IMG/VR virus record: IMGVR_UViG_3300047274_000376
Coordinates: 1-23,350 of that record
Length of the DNA stretch: 23,350 bases
Origin: a virus
Reading direction: 5' to 3' (one strand)
Position 1 is the first letter of the stretch. Each line of letters starts with the position of its first letter. A program made the translations under genes and the position numbers. The notes beneath the pieces are model-generated. The model was not told the DNA's origin. It saw nothing but the letters and a program-made list of their open reading frames with translations, and ran no database searches. Of this stretch, positions 1 to 8,777 are shown in pieces.

Positions 1-2
1 AT

Positions 3-305
3 AGAACAGATTTTTTACTGCAAAGGATTCCATTCCAAGAGTATCCAGAAGATCAAATTGGATGGACTCTTCGTGATAAAAATGAGTTGTCTGTCATCTT
101 GAAGTTAATCAAATCTCTCAATAATCTTATAGAGGCAATCGGCATTGAAAAGCTTGATCAAGACTATTTCGATTCACCTTTGCTGGATACAGTCATCGAG
201 GCTGCAAAACAAGCGTATGCCGTGTTAATGAAGGACGAAGATTTGGAGGCTTTAGTTGAAGCTGAGAGGAATAGAGTGATTCCCAGTAACGATAACACTG
301 ATTGA
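3..305 (+). CDS. Hypothetical protein, 3' end only (partial at left edge)
   Basis: The reading frame is open from the first full codon at position 3 through a TGA stop at 303-305. The only nearby start-like codon is a TTG at 87 with no Shine-Dalgarno site, so I read this as the last ~100 residues of a gene that begins outside the window. The visible part is an acidic, mostly helical soluble protein (for example DQDYFDSPLLDTVIEAAKQA and a Glu/Ala-rich end), with no signal peptide or membrane segment. I do not recognise the family. It is the only plus-strand gene here and converges tail-to-tail on the phage operon with about 17 bp between stops. It could be a bacterial gene at the prophage border or another phage transcription unit; the sequence does not decide. 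Confidence 0.5.
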   Translation, partial: RTDFLLQRIPFQEYPEDQIGWTLRDKNELSVILKLIKSLNNLIEAIGIEKLDQDYFDSPLLDTVIEAAKQAYAVLMKDEDLEALVEAERNRVIPSNDNTD

Positions 306-322
306 GTGGGCTTGTCGGGTGC

Positions 323-541
323 TCAGAGAAACACATCATCCGGACTGAGGCCTTCATGATCGAGGAGCTGGATGATTTTTTCTTTCAGATCTTCGAAGGT
401 GATGGACTTTTCGTCAGTGTGTTTGATAGAGGTGCGGATTTGACGGAGTAGCTCGGCCACAACGTATTGGTATTTGTGTGCGAAGAGATGCCTGGGGATC
501 TCGTTGATATCTTCTGTTTCGAGAGAGAGTACGTATTTCAT
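323..541 (-). CDS. Small conserved-looking phage protein of unknown function
   Basis: This 72-residue protein starts with MKYVLSLETEDINEIPRHLF and is acidic and helical, with no membrane segment. Its start overlaps the stop of the upstream ejection-protein gene (ATGA), and an AGGAG Shine-Dalgarno site sits about 8 bases upstream of the start, so it is the last gene of the operon. Many tailed phages carry a protein of this size starting with MKY(I/V)L followed by an acidic strand and then a helix. The resemblance is in layout only, and I assign no function. Coupling to virion genes suggests late expression. Confidence 0.7.
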   Translation of the reverse strand: MKYVLSLETEDINEIPRHLFAHKYQYVVAELLRQIRTSIKHTDEKSITFEDLKEKIIQLLDHEGLSPDDVFL

Positions 542-2457
542 TTGTTTGTCTCCTGACTGTTTTCGCTTGCGTGCATCTCTTTTATTAGTGATTGGAGAGG
601 AACGCCAGTCCTCTCTTGAACAATTTTACCTAATTGTTTTTCCGCAGATTGAGATGGCTCTTTTGCGTACTTGATGGCAAGATTGAGGAATCGCTTGCTT
701 GTCAGCAATTGATAGGCCCCATAACCTAAGGTCGCACCTTTAATGGCGCGGAGGGGAGTATAAGCCAGCCCCAGCAGGAATCCGACAGTCGCTGAACCGG
801 AAGGGTTTGGATTGTTTTTGTTCAGAGCCTGCATGGCGCGGGCAACATTCACAAAGTCCTGAAGTTTTTTATAATTCTGCTCACCCAGGTTATTCTTGAG
901 CAGCTTCTGGGATTCTCTTCGTTCCAGAAGATTGGCAAGTGATCCGTAGGCTACATCTTCTTTGGAATCAGGCTTGAGTTTAGCGCTGAGAAAGTCATCA
1001 AGACTTTCCCTTTTGGCCGTACGCGCATAGGATTCATTGGCATCTTTCCACGCTTTAAGGAAGGCTTGATTTTGATTGCCATAATGTTCGAGCTCACGAT
1101 CTGTTGCGCTTTGAATGCGCTTGAGCAAATTGAGCGTATCTCCATCTGTACGATCAAACAGGTTCCTGTCTTTCATGTATTTGTTAAGCTCGGCTTTTTG
1201 ACGGACAAGCTTTTTCACAGACACAGGTTTCAACTGGGTTTGCGCATGGATGGCTTCACGGACTTTTTCCTGTACTTCTGGAGCCATCTTTTCAAATCCT
1301 TCAGGAAAAGGGATCACATCTTCCACAATCTGGCCTTTGATTCTATGAGCCACATCCAGCAATGCTTTTGTCGGGGCTGAATGGAATGTTGAATCAAGAG
1401 AGGCTTCAAGATCCTGTATTGTGCCCAGCAATTCTTTTGCCAGTACAGTATCGGCTTGGGGCACTGATTCTTCAAGATGTTTGTACTTCCTGGCAATCTC
1501 GCTGGCAACCTCTTCTGTCTTTTGGGGCCCCACATCTTCCAGCAGATTTTCAAAAGCATGTTTATACTCTTTTGAGGCTTGTGTAAATTTATCCTTGAGC
1601 TTATCTCCCAGAATCGGGGCTTTACGAATGACTTGGGTCGCAAGATTGGCTGCCTTGCCAGATGTAAAGGCCGGATGAGGTACAGCAATATTGAGTTTCT
1701 GTGCGGATTCAATGGCATCAAGATCAAGATTGCGTTTTCCAAATCCAGCCAGTTTGATAGCACCTTTACCAAAATTTCTAACACCTCCTGCAAGCGCTTC
1801 TACTCCGGCAGCCGCACCAAGACTTCCCCCGAAAGAGGTGGCTGCTCCCTCATCACGCAGGGCCTCACCAGTCGCACCGGCTGCAAACGCGCCCGCAAGA
1901 CCTGATGGTCTGAGCGTACCTAAAGCACTCATTCCTTTGACGCCTGCTTTTGCAAGTCCACCAGGGGAGGCTAATGACGCCCCAAACTTCACGCCTTCAT
2001 TCAGCCATCTCTGTCCTCCTGGCGTTTGTGTATATCCACCAGTTAACGAATCAAGTCCATGGTCAATCGCTTCTGTTGCAGAAGGAATCAATGGTAGCTC
2101 CACATCATAAGGAACATTTGGCATATCCGGATTAAAGCGTGTTGCTGCATCCAGTACGTCCTGATCGATGTGCTCTCTCTGGAAATTATGAGCAGCAGCC
2201 CCCATGTTATAGGGTGCTGTTGCCAGATCTGCAAGGCCACCTACAGCTCCTGCAACAGCAGCTTTTCCAAGAGAAGTCAAGCGGTTGTCAATTGTCGGAC
2301 TCTCAGGTGCGATAGAAGAGGTGTTGTCAATGAGTGACAATTCCCTTAAAAGTTCTTCATCACTCATTTCGACGGGTGATTTATTGAGTTCTTCAATTTG
2401 TGCTAATTCTCTTAAAAGCTCTTCATCACTCATATTTGCAAGAGAGGCAGTCTTCAT
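538..2457 (-). CDS. Putative DNA-ejection (internal virion) protein, large
   Basis: This is a 639-residue soluble protein, probably packaged in the head and expelled with the DNA, like the ejection proteins of P22-type podoviruses. The N-terminus has a near-perfect duplication of MSDEELLREL (residues 9-18 and 31-40). Residues ~60-240 are rich in Gly and Ala with short amphipathic or hydrophobic segments such as GKAAVAGAVGGLADLA, a style common in proteins that insert into the cell envelope. Residues ~250-540 are long charged helices. Near the C-terminus, residues ~560-590 form a hydrophobic patch (VGFLLGLAYTPLRAIKG). I see no lysozyme or transglycosylase catalytic motif. Its ATG overlaps the stop of the preceding gene (ATGA), so it belongs to a tight four-gene operon. 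The role is inferred from position, length and composition. A tail-associated structural protein is the main alternative. Confidence 0.6.
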   Translation of the reverse strand: MKTASLANMSDEELLRELAQIEELNKSPVEMSDEELLRELSLIDNTSSIAPESPTIDNRLTSLGKAAVAGAVGGLADLATAPYNMGAAAHNFQREHIDQDVLDAATRFNPDMPNVPYDVELPLIPSATEAIDHGLDSLTGGYTQTPGGQRWLNEGVKFGASLASPGGLAKAGVKGMSALGTLRPSGLAGAFAAGATGEALRDEGAATSFGGSLGAAAGVEALAGGVRNFGKGAIKLAGFGKRNLDLDAIESAQKLNIAVPHPAFTSGKAANLATQVIRKAPILGDKLKDKFTQASKEYKHAFENLLEDVGPQKTEEVASEIARKYKHLEESVPQADTVLAKELLGTIQDLEASLDSTFHSAPTKALLDVAHRIKGQIVEDVIPFPEGFEKMAPEVQEKVREAIHAQTQLKPVSVKKLVRQKAELNKYMKDRNLFDRTDGDTLNLLKRIQSATDRELEHYGNQNQAFLKAWKDANESYARTAKRESLDDFLSAKLKPDSKEDVAYGSLANLLERRESQKLLKNNLGEQNYKKLQDFVNVARAMQALNKNNPNPSGSATVGFLLGLAYTPLRAIKGATLGYGAYQLLTSKRFLNLAIKYAKEPSQSAEKQLGKIVQERTGVPLQSLIKEMHASENSQETNK

Positions 2458-3695
2458 TGAATCCGTCCCCTTTTTCGCAACTCTTGGATAATCGCCTCTT
2501 TTCGATCGGGCTGCCGTGCTGCGTCTTGGTTGATTAGCGAAGATTGTGTTTGCATTTGAGGTGCGGCATGATTTCCCTGATCCAGCTTTGCGAGCTCATT
2601 TTGAACAAACTTGAGAGCCTCAGTTCTGGAGAGTGCGGGATCTAGTGTTTTAACGTGATTGAACTCAGCTTCATTACGATAACCATACTTCTTGAAACGT
2701 TGCCCCTTAAGATCTGCAACCAACTGCTGGTATTCTTGTTGTGCCGCATCAAGACCACTTCCCCACCCTGGAATATACTGAGCGGCGGTTTGAGACAAAC
2801 GCGTGCCAGCGCCAATGGTAGGATCCCCCTGTGTCAAAAGCTCCTGAAGGCGTAAATACGTTTCTCTTTCCCTGTCTTTTGGCGATTGTTGACCTTCTGA
2901 CGCTTTTTGGCTACCAGTTCCGGCTGATTGAGCTTTTTGCATAGAAGCTTGTGCACGTAACTCCTGGGCGGCTGTCGTGCGCTCCTGAAGTGCCATGTCA
3001 TGCGCTTCCATCTGCTGTTGGCGCAAGAGCTGGCTCTGGTAAACAGGGTTGGCCATCATGACCTTTTCCTGAATATTGGGAGCCGCCAGATCTTCCCATG
3101 TCACGTAAGTATCTTCGCCCGTTTCAGGATTGACAAGGGTCAATCCGTTACCATTTCCCATGGCATACTCAAGCGTGTCACCAGAAACAGCACTCAGGCG
3201 GCGTGCGAGATCAATTCCCGCAAGATCAATCCGCTCCTGGGGTGCACCTTCCATAATCAGATCAAGCGTGCGAGAAACATAGGGGGATAGTCCTTCCTTG
3301 ATCTCTTCTTTCTTTTGGGCTTCTGCAAGCCTTCCCTGGGCTTCTTCAGCATACGCTTGCAGTTTATCAAGCGTGCTTGTATACCTCTCCAGACGTTTCT
3401 TGTCATCGAGAATACTTTTTTGTTTCTCACCCAGCGCGAGTCCTTCTGTGAGGCCTGCACCAAAAGCACCCCATCCTGTGGGTTTTTCTCCAAAATCTTT
3501 GCGAAGCGATCCTAACGCTTCCAGAACAGGTGCAGAGTCATGGGGTTGATTGTGAAGGGTATTATAAGATGCCTGTGCCAAGTCTGACTGGACTTTCAGA
3601 TTGTCTGACTGCGCTTTGTTCAGCTTCCCACGGGGATCTTCCTTTTTGGCTGATGTCTTATAAACATCCAGAATCGGTAAGGTGGATTTCGTCAT
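2454..3695 (-). CDS. Putative DNA-ejection (internal virion) protein, middle
   Basis: The 413-residue product is hydrophilic and rich in Gln, Ala, Glu and Lys. It has strongly helical or coiled-coil stretches (residues ~95-135 and ~215-260) and a Gly-rich hydrophobic patch around residue 75 (GWGAFGAGLTEGLALG). There is no signal peptide and no enzyme motif. The start follows the upstream stop directly (TAA then ATG), with AAAGGA as ribosome site inside the end of the upstream gene, and its stop overlaps the next start, so the three long helical proteins are made in a coupled series. Three consecutive helical, Gln/Ala-rich proteins downstream of the tail genes is the layout of ejection-protein cassettes in podoviruses. 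Function is inferred from that context only. Confidence 0.6.
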   Translation of the reverse strand: MTKSTLPILDVYKTSAKKEDPRGKLNKAQSDNLKVQSDLAQASYNTLHNQPHDSAPVLEALGSLRKDFGEKPTGWGAFGAGLTEGLALGEKQKSILDDKKRLERYTSTLDKLQAYAEEAQGRLAEAQKKEEIKEGLSPYVSRTLDLIMEGAPQERIDLAGIDLARRLSAVSGDTLEYAMGNGNGLTLVNPETGEDTYVTWEDLAAPNIQEKVMMANPVYQSQLLRQQQMEAHDMALQERTTAAQELRAQASMQKAQSAGTGSQKASEGQQSPKDRERETYLRLQELLTQGDPTIGAGTRLSQTAAQYIPGWGSGLDAAQQEYQQLVADLKGQRFKKYGYRNEAEFNHVKTLDPALSRTEALKFVQNELAKLDQGNHAAPQMQTQSSLINQDAARQPDRKEAIIQELRKRGRIQ

Positions 3696-4751
3696 TTATT
3701 TGAGTCCTTTTACGATTTCATTGCTTTTAGGTGCTCCAAACAGTGAACTTCCCAAACCCCCCATGGCGTTGCTGGCAAAAGCACCTGACCCGAGACCACC
3801 GAGTTTCATGGCAAAGTCACCAAAGCCCATCGGTTTGTTCCTGAAAGCCTCCATTGCCATTTGATGCTGTTGTGTGAGTCTGTTCACATTGGCATTGTAG
3901 TTGTTCATCTGCGCTGCATTTGCAATCTGCATTTGGGATAAGGCGTCTGTGTTGGCCCGGCTGTTGAGCGTCTTGTTGAGATCATTGCCCACTAAGCCAG
4001 AAGCCAGCGCAAACTGATTCTGCTGTTCATTAATGGCATTCTGACGCATTTGTTCCAGATCCGCCTTGCGTTGCAAGGCAAGGTCATACTCCAGCTGAGA
4101 GGCCTGCAATCTGTTCGCACGATCTGCTTCCTGTAATCCAAAGACGCGACTATTACGGGAAAGCCTTTGATCGGCCAGAGACTCTCCAAACTGCAACGCA
4201 TTCAGATCGGCCTGACTTTGGGCCAAACGTTCTGACCGATTCAAGAGATTCCGTTCTTCCCGTCCGGTGGTGCTACTCGCAAGCCCCTTGTGCGCCAGAT
4301 CCTCTTCAAGTCTGTTGCGATCGGCCAGGAAACGCTCCTGCATGAGATCTGATTGCATGTGCCTGAAATTATCAATCTCTTGAGCAATATTTCCAAGGTC
4401 TGCGATCTGGGCCAAACTCTCTGTACGCTCCTGATTGATATTGGCAAAAGTCTCAATGATGGGGGCAAAGTCAATCACGGACGCAGGATCATATTGATAG
4501 AGATTCGTAATTGCATTCATGGAGGACTGCATGATTTCTTGACCTTTTTTGAAGAGGGCTTCCTCTTCACGCGTTCTCGGGAGTCTCCTGATCACACGAC
4601 GTTTCTTGCCATCCGCACCGGTCACCGTGACCGCTTCTGTGCCCGTCAACTCATCAATCACATCGAGAATCTCTTGCGGCCTGGGAGGTTCTGGCAATTG
4701 AGGGGGTGAAGGTGGCTTGCTGCGTCTAAACAGTTTTCTGAAAAGGCCCAT
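3696..4751 (-). CDS. Putative DNA-ejection (internal virion) protein, first of operon
   Basis: This 351-residue protein begins with a basic, proline-rich segment (MGLFRKLFRRSKPPSPPQLP). A long Gln/Asn/Arg-rich helical body covers residues ~60-300. It ends in a Gly/Ala/Phe-rich hydrophobic tail, with GGLGSGAFASNAMGGLGSSL about 15-35 residues from the end. Such glycine-rich termini are common in phage proteins that contact membranes during DNA delivery. It is the first gene after a 143-bp intergenic region that holds a hairpin and a promoter-like site. AAGGA lies about 14 bases upstream of the ATG, a rather long spacing. No catalytic motif is visible. A minor tail or neck role is possible instead. 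Confidence 0.6.
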   Translation of the reverse strand: MGLFRKLFRRSKPPSPPQLPEPPRPQEILDVIDELTGTEAVTVTGADGKKRRVIRRLPRTREEEALFKKGQEIMQSSMNAITNLYQYDPASVIDFAPIIETFANINQERTESLAQIADLGNIAQEIDNFRHMQSDLMQERFLADRNRLEEDLAHKGLASSTTGREERNLLNRSERLAQSQADLNALQFGESLADQRLSRNSRVFGLQEADRANRLQASQLEYDLALQRKADLEQMRQNAINEQQNQFALASGLVGNDLNKTLNSRANTDALSQMQIANAAQMNNYNANVNRLTQQHQMAMEAFRNKPMGFGDFAMKLGGLGSGAFASNAMGGLGSSLFGAPKSNEIVKGLK

Positions 4752-4786
4752 TCTTTACTAATCCTTAATGTGTCAATTCTTGTATA

Positions 4787-4815
4787 AGTTTAAAATATTT
4801 TTGAGTTTAATTCAA
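4787..4815 (-). promoter_or_regulatory. Sigma70-like promoter candidate for the ejection-protein operon
   Basis: On the minus strand TTGAAT (4815-4810) is followed after exactly 17 bases by TAAACT (4792-4787), in an AT-rich stretch. The ATG of the next gene is about 35 bases beyond the -10 box. It lies just after a strong hairpin that would end or process upstream transcripts, which makes a fresh start plausible. Both boxes are imperfect and AT-rich DNA gives chance matches. Confidence 0.4.
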
Positions 4816-4851
4816 AAAATACCATAAAAATTGTAAACAATTAATCTTTTC

Positions 4852-4880
4852 CAAGAAATGCCATGGGATGGCATTTCTTG
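4852..4880 (-). terminator. 13-bp perfect hairpin after the repeat-fibre gene
   Basis: CAAGAAATGCCAT (4852-4864) and ATGGCATTTCTTG (4868-4880) are perfect reverse complements around a GGG loop. It lies 14 bp beyond the stop of the repeat-containing fibre gene. There is no run of T after the stem on the minus strand (GAAAAGATTAATTG follows), so it is not a classic rho-independent terminator. It may block exonucleases, attenuate transcription or be processed. Confidence 0.55.
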
Positions 4881-4894
4881 CCACGCTCATCTGT

Positions 4895-5995
4895 CTAAAA
4901 GGAATAAACCAAAAAATTGAAACTCAAGTCATAAAGGGTCGCATTAAACCCTGTTCTCACAGTAAAGCCTTGTGTCGAACGAGTGCCGTAAGCAACTTCT
5001 GCGTAAAAAAGAGTCGCAGAACTTGGATTTTCCGTCGTCAAAAGAATGATGTAGTTTGTATTTTGAGCTGCGGAAAGAAACTGAACCGAATAGAGGCCAG
5101 TACTCTGTTGGTTGACATTGACGTTCACCCCTTTCTGAACACCAGCTCCTTGTTTATAGTATCCCATGGCGAAAGGCACCATCTGACCGGCGTTTTGCAA
5201 CTGTGTTGCTGTAATGGATTGATTCGCAATTTGAGCATTGGTAATAGTTTGGTTGGCAATTTGGGTCGCTCTAATAGTTTGGTTGGCAATTTGAGCATTG
5301 GTAATAGTTTGGTTGGCAATTTGGGTCGCTGTAATAGTTTGGTTGGCAATTTGAGCATTGGTAATAGTTTGGTTGGCAATTTGAGCGGCAGTAATGGTTT
5401 GATTTTGTAACTGGGCACCCGCAATACTGGTATTGGGAATTTTATCGCCAGTGACCGCATTGTTGGCTATCTTGGCTGTTGTAATAGCTCTGTCTGCAAT
5501 CTGAGCGGCGACAATAGAATTGTTTCCGATCTGATAATGTCCAACAGCACCGTTTGCAATTTTCGCTGTTGTAATGGCACCGTCTGCAATTTTCGCTGTT
5601 GTCACTGCATCAATAGCCAACTGATCAGTATCGATTGCCTGTGGTTGAATCTTCTCAGGCGTTATAGCGGCATTCTGAATTTTGACTGTTGTCACTGCTC
5701 CATCATCGAGATTGGCAGAAGCCGCCTTCACCCAGGAGATGTTCCCCGCACCATCTGTGGTCATGAGGCTGTTGGCATTGAGAGGATCATCTGCGCCAGG
5801 AAGAGCGCCGACAACAACGTGATTAATTTCATCAGAGAGAGTGTTGATCAGATCAATCATTTTGTTGAGATCACCATCCAGTTGTTGTGCCGTTGGTGGA
5901 AATTGTCCCAGAGATTCATAGCGATCGTAATTGGGAAGAACCTGCGTGGGAACATAAGGAATTGCGGGACGAGAGTTATTGGTGGGAAGAGCCAT
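4895..5995 (-). CDS. Repeat-built tail fibre or spike-like protein
   Basis: The 366-residue protein has three parts. The N-terminal ~115 residues (starting MALPTNNSRPAIPYVPTQV) contain a short region that could attach to the virion. Residues ~115-270 are tandem ten-residue units of the type ITNAQIANQT / ITATQIANQT, preceded by the related AITTAKIANGAV type. The C-terminal ~95 residues look like a compact beta-rich tip. Repeats of this pattern are known in phage fibres, where they form trimeric beta-helical or spiral shafts. The ribosome site AAAGGA is inside the last codons of the upstream hub gene, so translation is coupled. The central repeats are also near-identical in DNA, so length variation is likely. 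Receptor binding is inferred. Confidence 0.7.
   Translation of the reverse strand: MALPTNNSRPAIPYVPTQVLPNYDRYESLGQFPPTAQQLDGDLNKMIDLINTLSDEINHVVVGALPGADDPLNANSLMTTDGAGNISWVKAASANLDDGAVTTVKIQNAAITPEKIQPQAIDTDQLAIDAVTTAKIADGAITTAKIANGAVGHYQIGNNSIVAAQIADRAITTAKIANNAVTGDKIPNTSIAGAQLQNQTITAAQIANQTITNAQIANQTITATQIANQTITNAQIANQTIRATQIANQTITNAQIANQSITATQLQNAGQMVPFAMGYYKQGAGVQKGVNVNVNQQSTGLYSVQFLSAAQNTNYIILLTTENPSSATLFYAEVAYGTRSTQGFTVRTGFNATLYDLSFNFLVYSF
5221..5400 (-). repeat. Three near-identical 60-bp tandem repeats inside the fibre gene
   Basis: Positions 5221-5280, 5281-5340 and 5341-5400 align without gaps and differ at only a few bases. Each 60-bp unit is two related 30-bp halves sharing GTAATAGTTTGGTTGGCAAT and differing in the following bases. 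They encode twenty-residue units made of two ten-residue repeats. Such high DNA identity points to recent tandem amplification. Confidence 0.85.
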
Positions 5996-5997
5996 GA

Positions 5998-8109
5998 TTA
6001 TTTCCTTTCAAGAATGCCATAGAGTTTGATTTTACGTAAAGTGAGTGGTCCATCCTGCGTTGTGCCGGAAAGGGTGAGCCAGAAACGGGAAGCCAGGAAT
6101 TTGAATCGATCCTTGAGAATGGAATAGGGTTGATCCAGACGGAAACCGAATGAATCTTTCAATACAGGGTCATCTGTTGTAAGAGGGACTGTATTCAAAA
6201 GATCTCCCCTTAAATCAAAGCGATAAGCACTGGTGATTTGATAAGATTGTGGAAGATCTCCACTGACGCCAACATTCAGTTGATTATTCGCACGAATCGT
6301 GAAGCTGGAAGGATAGTCCAGTTGTATCTCAAAACGCTTGCAGGCAAAACAGCGGCCTTCAGGACTGATGACGGGTAAAGTCCAGGCAAAAGGAATGAGG
6401 GATGTGCCGTTTTGATCTCCATAAAGAGGGGGATGGCCATCTTTCCCATCGGCATAGCTGATCAGTGTATTGGCCAAGTGGAGATAAAGCGTATTTCCAA
6501 AGGGCAGAAATCCAAGAGCTTTTTCAAAATCACCCGAAAATAGACTCCACGAATAAGGAGCCGTTGAAAAAAGAGAAACAAGCGTTGGATTTGTGCCCAG
6601 CTTGAATCCCATGAGAGACCCTAAATCATATTTGAAAGAAGTGGCTTTCCAGTATTCAGCGTTGGAGGACATCAAAGTGGAAACATGGCTTTGCACCAGG
6701 GGATCAATGGCATTGAAAGGGGTGGCTGCAAACTGTTTGGCAATATTGAGCGTGCTGAAGGATTGAAGCCCGTAAGAGTTGACAAAAAACACATCATTGG
6801 GAAATTCAACAAGAAGATCTCCATGAATCACCCCCGTAGACAAGATGGAGTTAAACTGAAAATCTCCCCCTTCATTGACGGGAAGTGGATTTTGACCCTG
6901 ATAGACCTGGGTTTTGTTGCGCCCCACAAAAGCCATGAGATCACTCACAAGGCAAATGGCTTCAAGGTTGTCCGGCTCTCCATGCTTGTTGGAAAGATCG
7001 ATGCTGGGGACAGTTTTGGTGCGTTCGTTAAACCAGCCTGTGACTGTATTGGTTTTGTAGGTGTAGTAGACCTTAAGAGCTTCTTGAGGACTTCGAAAGT
7101 TGAGTGTGGCCGCACCCGCTCCCAAAGCCCAGAGTCGATCATGGGCGACGTAGAGAAAATTAAATCGCGGCGGCCAGGCTTGATACAAGACTTGGGTTTG
7201 ATTCTGTACGAACTGCGGCAGATCTGTTGTGGTCGTAATTGTCAGGGTTTGTATATTGAGGTTACGCGCTGCAATAGCGGTTTGCGTGGTTATACCATTG
7301 ACTTTGATCTGCAAGAGATGCCCCACAGCATAGTCATCCATATTAAAACTGGCCGGAATCGTAAAAGAAAGGTTGCGATTATCAATCCTTGTTAAAGCAG
7401 CAGTTTCTTCTTTGACAAAATCGTAAACCTCCTGAAGCTGGTTACCATCCCATGACAGGAGCGGATCAACACCATTGCAAAGGACAAGCGTGTTTAAAAA
7501 AGTGGCGGACCTTGGAATGCACGCAACAGAAAGATTCTGTCTCAAGGCGGCACTGAGTGTCTTTGTACGCAGATCGTAGCTGTAAAGGCTGCCCGAAGAA
7601 AAAGAAACCCGTGTGATCTGCACATTCTCAAGTGGTTGCGGAAATGCATTGTTGGCAATCGTGACAGTCACAGTCGTTCCTGCCGTCGTCACTTGGGCAA
7701 TGGTATCATACAGGGTCGCCACACCATTGAATGTATACTCAATTTTAAGGGCAGTATCCGCCAGATAACGGGCTGCATTGTTGGGACTCACAAAAGACAA
7801 TTGTCGATTCCCCAACACCTGAAACGTGTTGGCATTATCCACAACAAACTCCTGCACATAGAGCAAAATTTGCTGGGTGCCATCTGATTTCAGAAAAGGA
7901 AACGCCTTTAAAATTAGAGCCTCAGGATTTTGAAATTTGTAGACATTCCGCGTGCCATAGCGGACATGTCCTTCGCCCAAGGGTTTGGGGATGATATTCT
8001 CCAGCACATAGGCAAACGAAAATGGCAAACTGTCAGGTGAGATATTCTGATTCATCCCCCCTTGTGGCATGGAAAACTCCAGGATGTCATAATTACCTTG
8101 CTGTAACAT
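5998..8109 (-). CDS. Tail hub / virion stabilisation-like protein
   Basis: The 703-residue protein is predicted to be mostly beta strand, with no signal peptide or membrane segment. It has the feel of the large tail-hub or 'stabilisation' proteins (P22 gp10-like) that follow the head-tail adaptor in podoviruses. The N-terminus contains FSMPQGGMNQNISPDSLPFS followed by a GHVRYGTRN motif. The start lies three bases after the stop of the adaptor gene, and its own last codons supply the ribosome site of the following fibre gene. No enzymatic motif is visible. The assignment rests on size, composition and gene order; a tail tubular protein is a near-equivalent alternative. Confidence 0.6.
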   Translation of the reverse strand: MLQQGNYDILEFSMPQGGMNQNISPDSLPFSFAYVLENIIPKPLGEGHVRYGTRNVYKFQNPEALILKAFPFLKSDGTQQILLYVQEFVVDNANTFQVLGNRQLSFVSPNNAARYLADTALKIEYTFNGVATLYDTIAQVTTAGTTVTVTIANNAFPQPLENVQITRVSFSSGSLYSYDLRTKTLSAALRQNLSVACIPRSATFLNTLVLCNGVDPLLSWDGNQLQEVYDFVKEETAALTRIDNRNLSFTIPASFNMDDYAVGHLLQIKVNGITTQTAIAARNLNIQTLTITTTTDLPQFVQNQTQVLYQAWPPRFNFLYVAHDRLWALGAGAATLNFRSPQEALKVYYTYKTNTVTGWFNERTKTVPSIDLSNKHGEPDNLEAICLVSDLMAFVGRNKTQVYQGQNPLPVNEGGDFQFNSILSTGVIHGDLLVEFPNDVFFVNSYGLQSFSTLNIAKQFAATPFNAIDPLVQSHVSTLMSSNAEYWKATSFKYDLGSLMGFKLGTNPTLVSLFSTAPYSWSLFSGDFEKALGFLPFGNTLYLHLANTLISYADGKDGHPPLYGDQNGTSLIPFAWTLPVISPEGRCFACKRFEIQLDYPSSFTIRANNQLNVGVSGDLPQSYQITSAYRFDLRGDLLNTVPLTTDDPVLKDSFGFRLDQPYSILKDRFKFLASRFWLTLSGTTQDGPLTLRKIKLYGILERK

Positions 8110-8112
8110 GGC

Positions 8113-8751
8113 TTACACACTGCTGAAGGTCGGGAGGAACTCTCCACTTGAGGTATAGAGGTAAGAGAGAAGGCGCGTCTTGCCAATTTGCCAGCGGATC
8201 AAAGCTTCGTTTTCCTTTGTGGTGTTTTTAAATCCTCCTTCCTGCTGGAAGAGATAATAAAGGCCACCATCCACCAAAACGGGATGATAGGCTGGTGGAT
8301 AGGGAATCTCCGACTCATCTGTATTCTCGGTCAAAAGAGAGGGCTGTGGTGTATACCAAACGCTCACTTGAGTCACAGCCGTTTGGGTGGGATAAAACTG
8401 AAGACTGTCTTTTTGTATGAAATACTTCTCCGGTGTTCCCGTGGCCGCAAGCGCAGGATCTTGCGCCACAAGATCAGCCCGTGAGATCCGATTCAAGGTT
8501 TGTTTGTGTGTCACATCATAAACAGCGTTCATGACATAGGGGATTTGTGAGAGTGTGACCGTATTTGTGTTTTCGAGATTGGCAAGATTCTCCTGAAGTA
8601 TCAGGTCCTGATTGAAGTTGGCCGTTTCCTGATACAATTCAAAATGGGCCAGATTCAGATACTGAAGAAAGATAGTGCGTTCAGTGGGCGTCGTGTTATC
8701 AAGACCCACCGAAAGATTTGCCATTAAACCCAATAAATCTGAAACCTGCAT
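8113..8751 (-). CDS. Head-tail adaptor (connector/head-completion) protein
   Basis: This is a 212-residue protein with a helical N-terminus (residues ~1-60, including the YLNLAHFELYQETANF segment) and a beta-rich centre. A conserved-looking stretch follows around residues 115-175 (YFIQKDSLQFYPT, VWYTPQPSLLTENTDESEIP, PYPPAYHPVLVDGGLYYLFQ). This pattern is typical of podovirus tail adaptor proteins that dock under the portal. It is the first gene after the hairpin terminator at 8778-8802 and is followed at once by the hub gene. No enzyme motif is present. The family recognition is by pattern, not by search. Confidence 0.65.
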   Translation of the reverse strand: MQVSDLLGLMANLSVGLDNTTPTERTIFLQYLNLAHFELYQETANFNQDLILQENLANLENTNTVTLSQIPYVMNAVYDVTHKQTLNRISRADLVAQDPALAATGTPEKYFIQKDSLQFYPTQTAVTQVSVWYTPQPSLLTENTDESEIPYPPAYHPVLVDGGLYYLFQQEGGFKNTTKENEALIRWQIGKTRLLSYLYTSSGEFLPTFSSV

Positions 8752-8777
8752 GTGTGCTCACCCGGACTGCAAAACAG

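Noticed and set aside
5125-5460. Open frame in another register with Leu/Pro/Lys repeats
   Set aside because: It is the same-strand shadow of the 60-bp repeats in the fibre gene; the periodicity keeps it open.
6685-7395. 236-residue plus-strand open frame inside the tail hub gene
   Set aside because: Antisense to a well-supported beta-rich protein, no Shine-Dalgarno site and no recognisable domain.
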